From NCBI GenBank assembly GCA_000027065.2, contig FN543093.2, positions 1,554,074 to 1,618,073 of the forward strand: a DNA stretch of 64,000 nt. Reading direction: 5' to 3'. The notes below the pieces were generated by a model, which saw only the letters and a program-made list of their open reading frames with translations, ran no database searches and was not told where the DNA came from. This document shows, piece after piece, positions 41,704 through 51,330 of this stretch. This DNA is from Cronobacter turicensis z3032. Lineage in GTDB: Bacteria; Pseudomonadota; Gammaproteobacteria; Enterobacterales; Enterobacteriaceae. How positions within the stretch are numbered: the stretch's first letter is position 1; each line of letters begins with the position of its first letter. Both the position numbers and the translations under genes were made by a program.

Positions 41704-42852
41704 ATGTCTATCTATACCCGGCCAGTGGTGCTTTTGCTCTGTGGCCTTCTTCTGCTGACCCTGGCGATAGCGGTGTTAAACACGCTGGTACCGCTGTGGC
41801 TTGCCCATGACAATTTACCGACCTGGCAGGTTGGTATGGTCGGCTCATCCTACTTTACCGGCAACCTGCTGGGCACGCTGATTACCGGCACGCTTATCAA
41901 GCGCTATGGATTTAACCGCAGTTACTACATCGCCTCGCTGATTTTCGCCGCTGGCTGCGCAGGGCTTGGCGTGACGCTCGGCTTCTGGAGCTGGCTTGCG
42001 TGGCGTTTTATCGCCGGTGTCGGCTGCGCCATGATTTGGGTGGTCGTGGAGAGCGCGCTGATGTGCAGCGGCACGGCGCGCAACCGCGGGCGTCTGCTGG
42101 CGGCGTATATGATGGTCTATTACCTGGGCACCGTCGCCGGGCAACTGATGGTCAGCAAACTGCCGACCGACCTGATGAGCGTTCTGCCGTGGGTGACAGG
42201 CATGGTAATAGCGGCCATTCTGCCGCTGCTCTTTACGCGTATCGTGAACAGCAGTAGCGAGCATCAGGAGAAAACGCACGTCTGGCCGATGTTTAAGCTG
42301 CGTCAGGCGCGTCTTGGCGTTAACGGCTGCATTATCTCTGGCATCGTGCTGGGCTCGCTGTATGGCCTGATGCCGCTGTATCTCAACCATCAGGGCGTGA
42401 GCGACTCCGGGATCGGCTTCTGGATGGCGGTGATGGTCAGCGCCGGGATTATCGGGCAGTGGCCAATCGGTAAACTGGCCGATCGCTTCGGGCGCCTGCT
42501 GGTGCTGCGCGTGCAGGTGTTCGTCGTGATTGTGGGCTGTATGGCGATGCTGGCGCAGGCCGCGATGGCGCCAGCGCTGTTTGTGCTCGGTGCTGCGGGT
42601 TTTACGCTTTATCCGGTTGCTATGGCCTGGGCCTGCGAAAAGGTTGAGCATCATCAGCTGGTGGCCATGAATCAGGCGCTGCTGCTGAGCTATACCATCG
42701 GCAGTCTGTTGGGGCCGACCTTTACCGCCATGCTCATGCAGAGCTATTCAGACAGCCTGCTGTTCGTAATGATTGCCAGCGTGTCGTTTGTCTACCTGAT
42801 GATGCTGATGCGCAAAGCCGGACATCATCCTACACCGGTTGCACACGCCTGA
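41704..42852 (+). CDS. ycaD: MFS transporter YcaD
   Basis: 382 residues with 12 predicted membrane helices. The MFS signature G-x-L-A-D-R-F-G-R appears as [13 protein letters not shown] between helices of the second half. It follows E. coli YcaD closely ([46 protein letters not shown]). Substrate unknown. Single-gene unit, with its own promoter candidate and a shared terminator with pflA. Confidence 0.92.
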   Translation: MSIYTRPVVLLLCGLLLLTLAIAVLNTLVPLWLAHDNLPTWQVGMVGSSYFTGNLLGTLITGTLIKRYGFNRSYYIASLIFAAGCAGLGVTLGFWSWLAWRFIAGVGCAMIWVVVESALMCSGTARNRGRLLAAYMMVYYLGTVAGQLMVSKLPTDLMSVLPWVTGMVIAAILPLLFTRIVNSSSEHQEKTHVWPMFKLRQARLGVNGCIISGIVLGSLYGLMPLYLNHQGVSDSGIGFWMAVMVSAGIIGQWPIGKLADRFGRLLVLRVQVFVVIVGCMAMLAQAAMAPALFVLGAAGFTLYPVAMAWACEKVEHHQLVAMNQALLLSYTIGSLLGPTFTAMLMQSYSDSLLFVMIASVSFVYLMMLMRKAGHHPTPVAHA

Positions 42853-42858
42853 TAACAA

Positions 42859-42888
42859 AACGCCCGCATCATGCGGGCGTTGTTTTTA
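42859..42888. terminator. Bidirectional terminator ycaD / pflA
   Basis: A perfect 10-bp stem (AACGCCCGCA / TGCGGGCGTT, loop TCA) followed by GTTTTTA and preceded by AAAA. The pflA stop codon lies within the T-run. Confidence 0.85.
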
Positions 42889-43626
42889 GTACATCACTTT
42901 GTGGCCGTACTGCTCCAGAATCCCTTTAACGCGCTCCATCGTTTCCTTTTTCGGTGGTTTCACGCCATCAAGCTTATACTCTTCGCCCATCGCTACCCAT
43001 TTGTGCTTGCCTAACTCATGGTAGGGCAGCAGTTCGATTTTCTCGACGTTGCCCATATCACGGGTAAATTCGCCCAGGCGATGTGCGGAATCATCATCAT
43101 CAGACCAGCCAGGAACGACGACATAGCGGATCCAGGTTTTGATGCCTTTGGCTGAAATATATTTGGCGAACTCCAGCGTGCGGTGGTTGGATACGCCAAC
43201 CAGGTTCTGGTGGATCTCATCGTTCATCTGCTTGAGATCGAGCATCACCAAATCGGTGACTTCCAGCAGCTCATCAATCACCGGATCGTAGCGACGCACG
43301 AAACCGTTGGTATCGAGGCAGGTGTGAATACCTTCTTTCTTACAGGCGCGGAACCAGTCGCGCACGAATTCCGCTTGCAGTATCGCCTCGCCGCCGGACG
43401 CCGTGACACCGCCGCCGGACGCGTTCATGAAATGCCGGTAGGTCACGACCTCTTTCATTAACTCTTCAACCGTAATTTCTTTGCCACCGTGTGTGTCCCA
43501 GGTGTCGCGGTTATGGCAATAGAGGCAGCGCATCAGGCAGCCCTGAAAGAAGGTAATAAAGCGGATCCCCGGCCCGTCGACGGTGCCACAGGATTCATAG
43601 GAGTGAATGCGACCAATAACTGACAT
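42886..43626 (-). CDS. pflA: Pyruvate formate-lyase activating enzyme
   Basis: 246 residues, a radical SAM enzyme. The [4Fe-4S] motif is C30-xxx-C34-xx-C37 ([10 protein letters not shown]); the SAM-binding ASGGEAI motif follows. It installs the glycyl radical on PflB without oxygen. It is downstream of pflB behind a terminator, with a 195-bp spacer, so it probably has its own promoter as well as read-through. Near identical to E. coli PflA. Confidence 0.97.
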   Translation of the reverse strand: MSVIGRIHSYESCGTVDGPGIRFITFFQGCLMRCLYCHNRDTWDTHGGKEITVEELMKEVVTYRHFMNASGGGVTASGGEAILQAEFVRDWFRACKKEGIHTCLDTNGFVRRYDPVIDELLEVTDLVMLDLKQMNDEIHQNLVGVSNHRTLEFAKYISAKGIKTWIRYVVVPGWSDDDDSAHRLGEFTRDMGNVEKIELLPYHELGKHKWVAMGEEYKLDGVKPPKKETMERVKGILEQYGHKVMY

Positions 43627-43762
43627 TGCGGTGTTATCTCCAGTTCAGGCCCGATACAACAGGGCCGGGTGAGCGCGGTCTGTGCCGCGTCGAGTCTTTT
43701 TTGCGAGATAACTGAAGTATAGTCAGTCGCCTTGCAGAAAAGGCTAATACCGGGGTGGGTTA

Positions 43763-43791
43763 TAAGAAAGGCCCCACAAACGTGGAGCCTT
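43763..43791 (-). terminator. Terminator of focA-pflB
   Basis: Minus-strand 10-bp stem (AAGGCTCCAC / GTGGGGCCTT, one mismatch/G-U) with loop GTTT, followed by TCTTAT, 30 bp beyond the pflB stop. Confidence 0.75.
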
Positions 43792-43821
43792 CATTTTACG
43801 CATTTTCAGTCAGAGCGGGTA

Positions 43822-46104
43822 TTACATTGTCTGAGTGAAAGTACGGGTGATGACGTCCTGCTGCTGCTCTTTGGTCAGCGAGTTGAAGCGCACCGCGTAG
43901 CCAGACACGCGAATGGTCAGCTGCGGATATTTCTCAGGATGTTCCATCGCATCCAGCAGCATTTCACGGTTCATGACGTTCACGTTCAGGTGCTGACCGC
44001 CTTCGATGGACGCTTCATGGTGGAAGTAACCATCCATCAGGCCCGCCAGGTTGGTTTTACGCACTTCGTCGTCTTTACCCAGCGCGTTCGGCACGATAGA
44101 GAAGGTATAAGAGATACCATCTTTCGCGTAGGCGAACGGCAGTTTAGCAACGGAGGTCAGAGAGGCAACAGCGCCTTTCTGGTCACGGCCGTGCATCGGG
44201 TTAGCACCCGGGCCGAACGGTGCGCCAGCGCGGCGGCCATCCGGGGTGTTACCGGTTTTCTTACCATAAACTACGTTAGAGGTAATGGTCAGCACGGACT
44301 GGGTCGGGATAGCGTTGCGGTAGGTTTTCAGCTGCTGAATTTTCTTCATGAAACGTTCAACCAGGTCAACCGCCAGGTCATCCACGCGAGCGTCGTTGTT
44401 ACCGAACTGCGGGTATTCGCCTTCGATTTCGAAGTCGATTGCCAGACCATCTTCATCACGAATCGGTTTAACTTTCGCGTATTTAATGGCAGACAGGGAG
44501 TCAGCCGCAACAGACAGACCGGCGATACCACACGCCATGGTGCGGATAACGTCGCGATCGTGCAGCGCCATCAGCGAGGCTTCATAGCTGTATTTGTCAT
44601 GCATGTAGTGGATGATGTTCAGGGCGGTGACGTACTGTTTCGCCAGCCAGTCCATGAAGTGATCCATACGTTCCATGACTTCGTCAAAGTTCAGCAGATC
44701 GCCTTTGATCGGTGCAGATTTCGGACCTACCTGCATTTTCAGTTTTTCATCAACGCCGCCGTTGATAGCGTACAGCATGGTTTTCGCGAGGTTAGCGCGA
44801 GCACCGAAGAACTGCATTTGCTTACCAACCACCATCGGGCTTACGCAGCAGGCGATAGCGTAGTCGTCGTTGTTGAAGTCCGGACGCATCAGGTCATCGT
44901 TCTCGTACTGCAGAGAAGAGGTGTCGATGGAAACTTTCGCCGCGAATTTTTTGAAGTTCAGCGGCAGTTTTTCGGACCACAGGATAGTGATGTTCGGCTC
45001 CGGAGACGGCCCCATGGTGTACAGGGTGTTCAGGAAGCGGAAGCTGTTTTTGGTCACCAGCGTACGGCCGTCAACGCCCATACCGCCAACGGATTCGGTC
45101 GCCCAAATCGGGTCGCCGGAGAACAGCTCATCATATTCCGGGGTACGCAGGAAGCGCACCATACGCAGTTTCATGACCAGGTGATCGATCAGTTCCTGGG
45201 CTTCCTGCTCGTTGAGTTTGCCAGCTTTCAGGTCGCGTTCGATGTACACGTCAAGGAACGTGGAGACGCGGCCGAAGGACATCGCTGCGCCGTTCTGGGA
45301 TTTCACAGCAGCCAGATAGCCGAAGTAAGTCCACTGTACGGCTTCCTGAGCGTTAGTCGCCGGACCGGAGATATCGCAGCCATATTTCGCTGCCATCTCT
45401 TTGATTTGACCCAGCGCGCGGTGCTGTTCAGCAATCTCTTCGCGCAGACGGATAGTCGCTTCCAGGTTTACACCGTTTTCCAGATCAGACTGCAGGGAAA
45501 CAAACTGCGCGTATTTGTCTTTTATCAGGAAGTCGATACCGTACAGCGCAACGCGGCGATAGTCACCGATGATACGGCCACGGCCGTAAGCATCCGGCAG
45601 ACCGGTCAGCACGCCGGATTTACGGCAGTTCAGGATATCTTTGGTGTAAACGTCGAATACACCCTGGTTATGGGTTTTACGGTATTCGGTGAAGATTTTT
45701 TTCAGTTGCGGATCGAGCTCGCGGTTGTACGCTTTGCAGGAACCTTCAACCATTTTGATGCCGCCAAACGGAATAATGGCGCGTTTCAGCGGAGCTTCAG
45801 TCTGCAGGCCAACAATTTTTTCGAGCGTCTTGTTGATATAACCTGCGTCATGCGAGGTGATGGTGGACGCCACGGAAGTGTCAAAGTCTACTGGCGCATG
45901 AGTGCGGTTCTCCAGTTTGACGCCTTCCATAACTTTGTCCCACAGTGAAGTGGTGGCTTCTGTTGCGCCAGCCAAGAAGGATTCATCACCCTCGTATGGC
46001 GTGTAGTTTTTCTGGATAAAGTCGCGGACGTTGACTTCATTCTGCCAGTCGCCTTTCGCGAAACCTTCCCAGGCTGTGGCTAACTTTTCATTAAGCTCGG
46101 ACAT
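43822..46104 (-). CDS. pflB: Formate acetyltransferase (pyruvate formate-lyase)
   Basis: 760 residues. The glycyl-radical loop RVSGYAVRF places the radical on G735 (G734 in E. coli numbering without Met). The paired active-site cysteines occur in [10 protein letters not shown] near 419-420. It converts pyruvate and CoA to acetyl-CoA and formate in anaerobic growth. It lies 51 bp downstream of focA in one operon. A long open frame on the opposite strand is only a codon-bias shadow. Confidence 0.98.
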   Translation of the reverse strand: MSELNEKLATAWEGFAKGDWQNEVNVRDFIQKNYTPYEGDESFLAGATEATTSLWDKVMEGVKLENRTHAPVDFDTSVASTITSHDAGYINKTLEKIVGLQTEAPLKRAIIPFGGIKMVEGSCKAYNRELDPQLKKIFTEYRKTHNQGVFDVYTKDILNCRKSGVLTGLPDAYGRGRIIGDYRRVALYGIDFLIKDKYAQFVSLQSDLENGVNLEATIRLREEIAEQHRALGQIKEMAAKYGCDISGPATNAQEAVQWTYFGYLAAVKSQNGAAMSFGRVSTFLDVYIERDLKAGKLNEQEAQELIDHLVMKLRMVRFLRTPEYDELFSGDPIWATESVGGMGVDGRTLVTKNSFRFLNTLYTMGPSPEPNITILWSEKLPLNFKKFAAKVSIDTSSLQYENDDLMRPDFNNDDYAIACCVSPMVVGKQMQFFGARANLAKTMLYAINGGVDEKLKMQVGPKSAPIKGDLLNFDEVMERMDHFMDWLAKQYVTALNIIHYMHDKYSYEASLMALHDRDVIRTMACGIAGLSVAADSLSAIKYAKVKPIRDEDGLAIDFEIEGEYPQFGNNDARVDDLAVDLVERFMKKIQQLKTYRNAIPTQSVLTITSNVVYGKKTGNTPDGRRAGAPFGPGANPMHGRDQKGAVASLTSVAKLPFAYAKDGISYTFSIVPNALGKDDEVRKTNLAGLMDGYFHHEASIEGGQHLNVNVMNREMLLDAMEHPEKYPQLTIRVSGYAVRFNSLTKEQQQDVITRTFTQTM

Positions 46105-46155
46105 GTAACACCTACCTTCTTAAGTGGATTTTTTATTTACTGCCTGGAACAACTA

Positions 46156-47013
46156 TCAGCGATGGTCGTCGCCACGCAGGTAAATGACCCAGTATGTCAA
46201 TCCGACAAGTAACCCCCCACCAATAATATTACCTATGGTTACCGGTATCAGGTTATCGATGATGAAATTCATCACGGTCAGATGAGAAAATTGGTCTGGC
46301 GAAGCGTGGATCGCGCTCCAGAACTCCGGGCTGCCAAAGTGACGAATCACTATCCCCATCGGGATCATAAACATGTTGGCGATACTGTGTTCGAAACCGC
46401 TGGCCACAAACATGCCGACCGGCAGAATCATAATAAAGGCCTTATCGATAAGGCTGCGTCCTGAGTAACTCATCCAGACGGCCAGACACACCATCAGGTT
46501 AGCCAGGATGCCGAGGCAAACCGCCTCAATAAACGTATGTTCAACTTTATGCGACGCGGTCTGCAGGACGTTGAGTCCCCAGCCGCCGTTGGCGGTCATA
46601 TACTCGCCAGAAAGCCACATCAGTAAAACAAAGAGCAGGGCGCCAATCAGGTTGCCGATATAAACATTCAGCCAGTTGCGCGTCAGTTGACCCCAGGTGA
46701 TGCGACCGCTGGCTTTAGCGACCACAATCAGCACCGTTGAAGTAAAAAGATCGGCGCCGCAAATGACGCAAAGAATCAGACCGAGTGAGAAACAGATGCC
46801 GCCAATCAATTTTGTAATGCCGAAAGGCATTGCGGCAGCGCCGGTGGTGGCGGTGATATAGAAAACAAAAGCAATGGAAATGAATACGCCAGCCGTAATT
46901 GCCAGATAAAACGTCTTTAACGGATGTTTGGTGGCTTTGTACACACCCGCTTCTTCGGCAACTTTCGCCATCGCAGCGGGGAGTAAGGAGTCAAAAGGGT
47001 TGTCAGCTTTCAC
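46156..47013 (-). CDS. focA: Formate channel FocA
   Basis: 285 residues, six membrane helices, pentameric formate/nitrite transporter family. Features of the selectivity filter are kept, including the histidine region SGFEHSIANMFMIPMG. FocA moves formate out, and back in at low pH. The open frame reaches 47160, but homology begins at KADNPF; the GTG at 47013 has an AGAGAGAG ribosome site, so it is chosen. First gene of focA-pflB. Confidence 0.94.
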   Translation of the reverse strand: MKADNPFDSLLPAAMAKVAEEAGVYKATKHPLKTFYLAITAGVFISIAFVFYITATTGAAAMPFGITKLIGGICFSLGLILCVICGADLFTSTVLIVVAKASGRITWGQLTRNWLNVYIGNLIGALLFVLLMWLSGEYMTANGGWGLNVLQTASHKVEHTFIEAVCLGILANLMVCLAVWMSYSGRSLIDKAFIMILPVGMFVASGFEHSIANMFMIPMGIVIRHFGSPEFWSAIHASPDQFSHLTVMNFIIDNLIPVTIGNIIGGGLLVGLTYWVIYLRGDDHR

Positions 47014-47045
47014 ACTAACTCTCTCTTTATTTATTCGGCGAGTTG

Positions 47046-47087
47046 ATACTAACAAAGCATGATGTAGTAAAATTTGATATGGATCAT
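47046..47087 (-). promoter_or_regulatory. FNR-dependent promoter of focA-pflB
   Basis: ATGAT-CCAT-ATCAA (minus strand, 47087-47074) matches the FNR palindrome at 9 of 10. A TAGTAT -10 at 47051-47046 would put the start near 47039, with the FNR site centred at -41.5, the class II position. The rest of the 404-bp spacer to ycaO is very AT-rich and probably carries the further promoters and ArcA/IHF sites known for E. coli pfl; these were not resolved. Confidence 0.6.
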
Positions 47088-47339
47088 ATCTCGCCAGGTT
47101 TGCAGGACTGAAAGGCGTCTGGTTTTTACGCAATTTCAGCTTAACTTTTTGATTATCCAATAAAAAATAAATTTTAAAAATTATTAAAAGTTTTGAAAAA
47201 AAAGCTTTTTACCTCTCCCTCTAAGGTGTTAACCATTATGACTTTTTGACTAAAAAAGGTAACAAATAAGCCTGGTGGATATATTGCATATTCACCAATA
47301 TTTAACTCATTATTTACAATTAAATTTTTAGCCAGACAA

Positions 47340-47368
47340 ATAAAAACGGGGCCGTAAACGTGCCCCGT
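47340..47368 (-). terminator. Terminator of ycaO
   Basis: Minus-strand stem ACGGGGC / GCCCCGT with a 9-nt loop, followed by TTTTTAT, 50 bp beyond the ycaO stop. Confidence 0.75.
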
Positions 47369-47402
47369 CATATTTGCTAAACATAAGTGTGAAGCAGGTT
47401 AA

Positions 47403-47421
47403 TTGATATGCGTTATATCAA
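47403..47421. repeat. Perfect inverted repeat at the ycaO stop codon
   Basis: TTGATAT-gcgtt-ATATCAA: 7-bp perfect arms. The right arm includes the ycaO stop codon. The half-sites resemble FNR halves, but the 9-bp spacing between TTGAT and ATCAA is wrong for FNR. Confidence 0.5.
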
Positions 47422-49181
47422 TTTCCTTGCCAAAACTTAGCCTTGGCGCGCTGAAGCTTCTCATAGGCCGTCAGCAGCGACTGGTGCGCCGGGAAAGCTT
47501 TCAGATCGCTGTCGACCGGCTGCAGGCCGTAGAAAGGCGCTTCGCCGCTGATGGCCGCGCTGGCGGCTTCCACTGCTTCTGCGCCATACATACGTACAAA
47601 CGCGTTCAGGTATTGCAGCGGCTCGCGCTCTTCTTCCTGCGCCAGCAGCAGCAGCGTCTGCAGGCAGCGATAGTAGTTGGCGCGCTCAGCGCTGAAGACC
47701 GAGGCGTTAAATTCCATGGTCCATTCGGTCCAGATCAGCGCCTGCTCCAGATCGCCGCCAGCCAGCGCCAGCATCGCTTTCAGTTCGCCGATGCGCAGGG
47801 TATACCAGCCATTGTCTTTACCGGTCGCCAGCCCCAGCAGCTCACGCACGCGGGTAAAATCGTCATGGCCTTCTTCGTCAAGCTGGGCGATAAGGTTCAG
47901 GTAATCTTCTTTTTCCCACTCGCTGCCCGGCAGAGCCAGCAGGGTTTCGCGCAGATGGCTGCCCATACTATTGTTGGCGAGCAGCAGATCTTCCGCCGGG
48001 TAGATATCGGACATGCCCGGCACCAGAATACGGCAGGCGTAAACGCCCAGATGCTCGTAATCGGCGATGTACACTTCTTTATCTTCAGCGTTGAAGATCG
48101 CCATCAGGGTGGCGAACTCTTCTTCCGTGGTGCCGGCGAAGCTCCAGTCCACAAACGGGTAATCGGCGTCCTGCTTGAACATATCCCAGGAGATCAGACC
48201 GCTGGAGTCGATAAAGTGCGTCTCAAGGTTCGCGTGCTCGGCTACTTCTTCGTCATCGAAGGTGGGCGGCGTAAACACGTCGAGATCTTTCAGGCCCCGG
48301 CCCTGGAGCAATTCAGTAACGGTACGTTCCAGCGCTACGCCGAAATCAGGATGCGCGCCGAAAGAGGCAAAGCAAGTGCCGTTGGTCGGGTTAAACAGCA
48401 CGACGCAGATAACCGGGTACTGGCCGCCCAGCGACCCGTCGTAAGCAAAAATCGGGAAGCCTTCAGCTTCAAGGGTATTGATAGCCTCGACCACGCCAGG
48501 ATAGCGCGCCAGCACCTCCTGGGGGATCTCCGGCAGGCTGATGCTCTCGGCAATAATGCGGTTCTTGATGTGACGTTCAAAGACTTCGGAAAGTCCCTGA
48601 ACGCGGGCTTCATTGCGGGTGTTGCCTGCAGACATACCGTTGGATACATACAGGTTGCCCACGATGTTCATCGGAATATAGACGGTTTGCTCGTCCGACT
48701 GACGGGTAAATGGCAGGGCGCAGATGCCGCGCTCTTCATTACCGGACTGCAGGTCAATCAGCATGCTGGCGGTCAGCTCGTTCTCCGGATCGTAAAACGC
48801 GCGCAGGCGGGCATCGAGAATGCCTTCCGGCAGCGCGTCGCTCTGCGGGATCGGGAACCATTTTTCGTTCGGATAATGTACGAACGGGCCGTTGGCGATC
48901 GTATCGCCCAGCCAGAAATCGGCGAAGAAGTAGTTAGTGGAGAGACGCTCAAAATATTCGCCCAGCGCGGAAGCCAGCGCGGCTTTTTTGGTAGCGCCTT
49001 TGCCGTTGGTAAAACACAGCGCGCACTCTTTGTCGCGAATATGTACGGACCAGACGTTCGGCACCGGGTTCAGCCAGGAGGCTTCTTCAATATTAAAGCC
49101 CAGATCGGTGAGTTTCTGCTGGAAGCGAGCGATGGAGTCTTCCAGAGCGGCATCTTTGCCGGGGATGAAGGTTTGAGTCAT
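47418..49181 (-). CDS. ycaO: YcaO, ribosomal protein S12 methylthiotransferase accessory factor
   Basis: 587 residues. The YcaO domain (about 50-400) binds ATP; motifs include NGKGATKKAALASALGEYFE and EARVQGLSEVFERHI. The C-terminal part (about 410-587) is a TPR-like helical region. Stand-alone YcaO in E. coli assists RimO in beta-methylthiolation of S12 Asp88; other YcaO enzymes make azolines or thioamides. No RiPP precursor or cyclodehydratase partner lies nearby, so the housekeeping role is preferred. ATG 49181 is chosen by homology (MTQTFIPGKDAALEDS). Confidence 0.94.
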   Translation of the reverse strand: MTQTFIPGKDAALEDSIARFQQKLTDLGFNIEEASWLNPVPNVWSVHIRDKECALCFTNGKGATKKAALASALGEYFERLSTNYFFADFWLGDTIANGPFVHYPNEKWFPIPQSDALPEGILDARLRAFYDPENELTASMLIDLQSGNEERGICALPFTRQSDEQTVYIPMNIVGNLYVSNGMSAGNTRNEARVQGLSEVFERHIKNRIIAESISLPEIPQEVLARYPGVVEAINTLEAEGFPIFAYDGSLGGQYPVICVVLFNPTNGTCFASFGAHPDFGVALERTVTELLQGRGLKDLDVFTPPTFDDEEVAEHANLETHFIDSSGLISWDMFKQDADYPFVDWSFAGTTEEEFATLMAIFNAEDKEVYIADYEHLGVYACRILVPGMSDIYPAEDLLLANNSMGSHLRETLLALPGSEWEKEDYLNLIAQLDEEGHDDFTRVRELLGLATGKDNGWYTLRIGELKAMLALAGGDLEQALIWTEWTMEFNASVFSAERANYYRCLQTLLLLAQEEEREPLQYLNAFVRMYGAEAVEAASAAISGEAPFYGLQPVDSDLKAFPAHQSLLTAYEKLQRAKAKFWQGN

Positions 49182-49322
49182 GGGATCCACTTTTGTCGTA
49201 CGCAAAGCGCGCAATGATACGGATTTTAGCCCGTATACGCCATCGTCCCGCCCGACGCAGCAAAAATAAATCTTACGGCTATGCTTAATGAAGATAACTC
49301 CCTGTTATGGCGTAAGAAAAAT

Positions 49323-50015
49323 ATGAAAGCTTTCGATTTGCAACGGATGGCGCTTGACAAGTTTCCTCTTGAATTTCTGGGTGAAGTCGCGCTGCGCAGC
49401 CTTTATACCTTTATTCTGGTCTTTCTGTTTCTCAAAATTACCGGGCGACGCGGCGTGCGTCAGATGTCGCTCTTTGAAGTGCTGATCATTCTGACGCTTG
49501 GCTCAGCGGCGGGGGACGTAGCGTTTTATGACGACGTGCCGCTGCTGCCGGTGCTGGTGGTCTTCGTTACGCTTGGCGTGCTCTATCGTTTGGTGATGTG
49601 GCTGATGTCCTGTAGCGAAAAGCTTGAGGATCTGCTGGAAGGCAAGCCGCGCATTATTATCGAAGATGGCGAACTGGCCTGGGAAAAACTCAACCGGGAG
49701 AACATGACGGAATTCGAGTTTTTTATGGAATTACGCACCCAGGGCGTCGAGCATCTGGGCCAGGTGCGGCTCGCCATCCTTGAGGCCAATGGTCAAATCA
49801 GCATCTATTACTTTCCCGATAAACTGGTGCGCCCCGGATTGTCGATTCTGCCGGAGTATTGCAGCGAGCGTTTTGAACACATTCCGGAAACCGGCGATTA
49901 CGCCTGCATCCGTTGCAGTGAAGTGGTGACGTTTGACGCGGGCGTGAAACCGGCCTGCCCGCGCTGTAAAAACCATATATGGGTGAAGGCAAGCACCGCG
50001 ACCCGCGTCACCTGA
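49323..50015 (+). CDS. ycaP: Inner-membrane protein YcaP (DUF421)
   Basis: 230 residues, the E. coli length. Three N-terminal membrane helices (about 15-85) with the DUF421 motif KITGRRGVRQMSLFEVLI, then a cytoplasmic domain (LEGKPRIIIEDGEL). The C-terminus has two cysteine pairs (CIRC and CPRC) that may form a zinc ribbon. Function unknown. The frame is open from 49281, but homology begins at MKAFDLQRMA. Confidence 0.92.
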   Translation: MKAFDLQRMALDKFPLEFLGEVALRSLYTFILVFLFLKITGRRGVRQMSLFEVLIILTLGSAAGDVAFYDDVPLLPVLVVFVTLGVLYRLVMWLMSCSEKLEDLLEGKPRIIIEDGELAWEKLNRENMTEFEFFMELRTQGVEHLGQVRLAILEANGQISIYYFPDKLVRPGLSILPEYCSERFEHIPETGDYACIRCSEVVTFDAGVKPACPRCKNHIWVKASTATRVT

Positions 50016-50027
50016 CAGCAAATTCCA

Positions 50028-50052
50028 CCGCCAGCAGGCGCTGCGCTGGCGG
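50028..50052. other. Hairpin after ycaP
   Basis: An 8-bp perfect stem (CCGCCAGC / GCTGGCGG) with a 9-nt loop lies just after the ycaP stop. Only ATTGTGTT follows, so it is a weak terminator at best. Confidence 0.35.
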
Positions 50053-50061
50053 ATTGTGTTG

Positions 50062-50077
50062 TGTGATTTGGCGCACA
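50062..50077. promoter_or_regulatory. Candidate CRP site upstream of serC
   Basis: TGTGA-tttggc-GCACA matches the CRP consensus at 9 of 10 positions, about 100 bp upstream of serC. In E. coli serC-aroA is repressed by CRP-cAMP and activated by Lrp, which fits. Confidence 0.5.
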
Positions 50078-50177
50078 TTCCCCCCGGCGCCAGGATTAGC
50101 CGTTGCAGCCCTGTCAACGGAATGATAAAACCGATAGCCACAGGAAAAACTTATTGCTTTTAGCGTGGTGAGGGGAA

Positions 50178-51263
50178 ATGGCTCAGGTCTACAATTTTAG
50201 TTCTGGCCCGGCGATGCTGCCGGCGGATGTGTTACGAGTGGCTCAGGAAGAGTTGCGTGACTGGCAGGGGTTAGGCACCTCTGTGATGGAAATCAGCCAC
50301 CGCAGCAAAGAATTTATTCAGGTGGCTGAACAGGCGGAACAGGATTTTCGCGATCTGCTGGAGATCCCCTCAAATTATAAAGTTTTATTCTGCCACGGCG
50401 GCGGACGCGGGCAGTTCTCCGCACTTCCGCTGAACCTGCTGGGCGACAAAACCACCGCAGACTATGTTGATGGCGGCTACTGGGCGGCAAGCGCCGTTAA
50501 AGAAGCCAAAAAATACCTGACGCCGAACGTGATCGACGCGAAAATCACCGTCGATGGCAAACGCGGCATCAAGCCGATGAGTGAATGGCAGCTCTCTGCG
50601 GACGCGGCTTACATGCACTACTGCCCGAATGAAACTATCGACGGCGTCGCGATTAACGATACGCCTGATTTTGGCGACGCCATCGTCACTGCGGATTTCT
50701 CCTCCACCATTCTTTCTCACCCGATTGATGTCAGCCGTTACGGCGTTATCTACGCGGGCGCCCAGAAAAACATTGGCCCGGCGGGCCTGACGCTGGTTAT
50801 CGTGCGCGAGGATCTCCTCGGCAAGGCGCATGCCGCTTGTCCGTCGATTCTGGATTACAGCGTGCTGAACGAGAACGACTCCATGTTCAACACGCCGCCG
50901 ACGTTTGCCTGGTATCTGGCGGGCCTGGTCTTCAAATGGCTCAAAGCCAAAGGCGGCGTGGCGGCGATGGATAAGATCAATCAGCAAAAAGCGGATCTAC
51001 TTTATGGCGTGATTGATAACAGCGATTTCTACCGCAATGATGTGGCGACCGCTAACCGTTCACGTATGAACGTGCCGTTCCAGCTCGCCGACAGCAACCT
51101 GGATAAACTGTTCCTCGAAGAATCTTTCGCCGCGGGTCTGCATGCGTTGAAAGGCCACCGCGTGGTAGGCGGCATGCGCGCCTCCATTTACAACGCGATG
51201 CCGCTCGAAGGGGTTCAGGCCCTGACCGACTTTATGGTTGATTTCGAACGCCGCCACGGCTAA
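50178..51263 (+). CDS. serC: Phosphoserine/phosphohydroxythreonine aminotransferase
   Basis: 361 residues, PLP-dependent. The Schiff-base lysine is K197 ([13 protein letters not shown]). It acts in serine biosynthesis (3-phosphohydroxypyruvate to phosphoserine) and in pyridoxal phosphate synthesis. It is followed by aroA after 67 bp, including an intrinsic terminator, as in the serC-aroA operon of enterobacteria. Confidence 0.97.
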   Translation: MAQVYNFSSGPAMLPADVLRVAQEELRDWQGLGTSVMEISHRSKEFIQVAEQAEQDFRDLLEIPSNYKVLFCHGGGRGQFSALPLNLLGDKTTADYVDGGYWAASAVKEAKKYLTPNVIDAKITVDGKRGIKPMSEWQLSADAAYMHYCPNETIDGVAINDTPDFGDAIVTADFSSTILSHPIDVSRYGVIYAGAQKNIGPAGLTLVIVREDLLGKAHAACPSILDYSVLNENDSMFNTPPTFAWYLAGLVFKWLKAKGGVAAMDKINQQKADLLYGVIDNSDFYRNDVATANRSRMNVPFQLADSNLDKLFLEESFAAGLHALKGHRVVGGMRASIYNAMPLEGVQALTDFMVDFERRHG

Positions 51264-51281
51264 TCCTCCCGTTACGTTTCG

Positions 51282-51308
51282 CCCCGCGGCTGCCGTGGGG
51301 TTTTTATT
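51282..51308 (+). terminator. Internal terminator between serC and aroA
   Basis: An 8-bp stem (CCCCGCGG / CCGTGGGG, one G-U) followed by TTTTTATT, 18 bp after serC and 22 bp before aroA. It would lower aroA expression relative to serC. Confidence 0.78.
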
Positions 51309-51330
51309 CTGTTTTATTGAGACTTTTTCC

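Noticed and set aside
43732..45948. Long open frame (738 codons) on the plus strand opposite pflB
   Set aside because: It is antisense to the certain pflB gene, has no ribosome site or family resemblance, and arises from the strong codon bias of pflB.
47418..49181. ycaO as the core of a peptide natural-product cluster
   Set aside because: Neighbours are housekeeping genes in E. coli order, and no precursor peptide or partner enzyme is seen.
47403..49217. Long open frame (604 codons) on the plus strand opposite ycaO
   Set aside because: Fully antisense to ycaO and without recognisable protein features.
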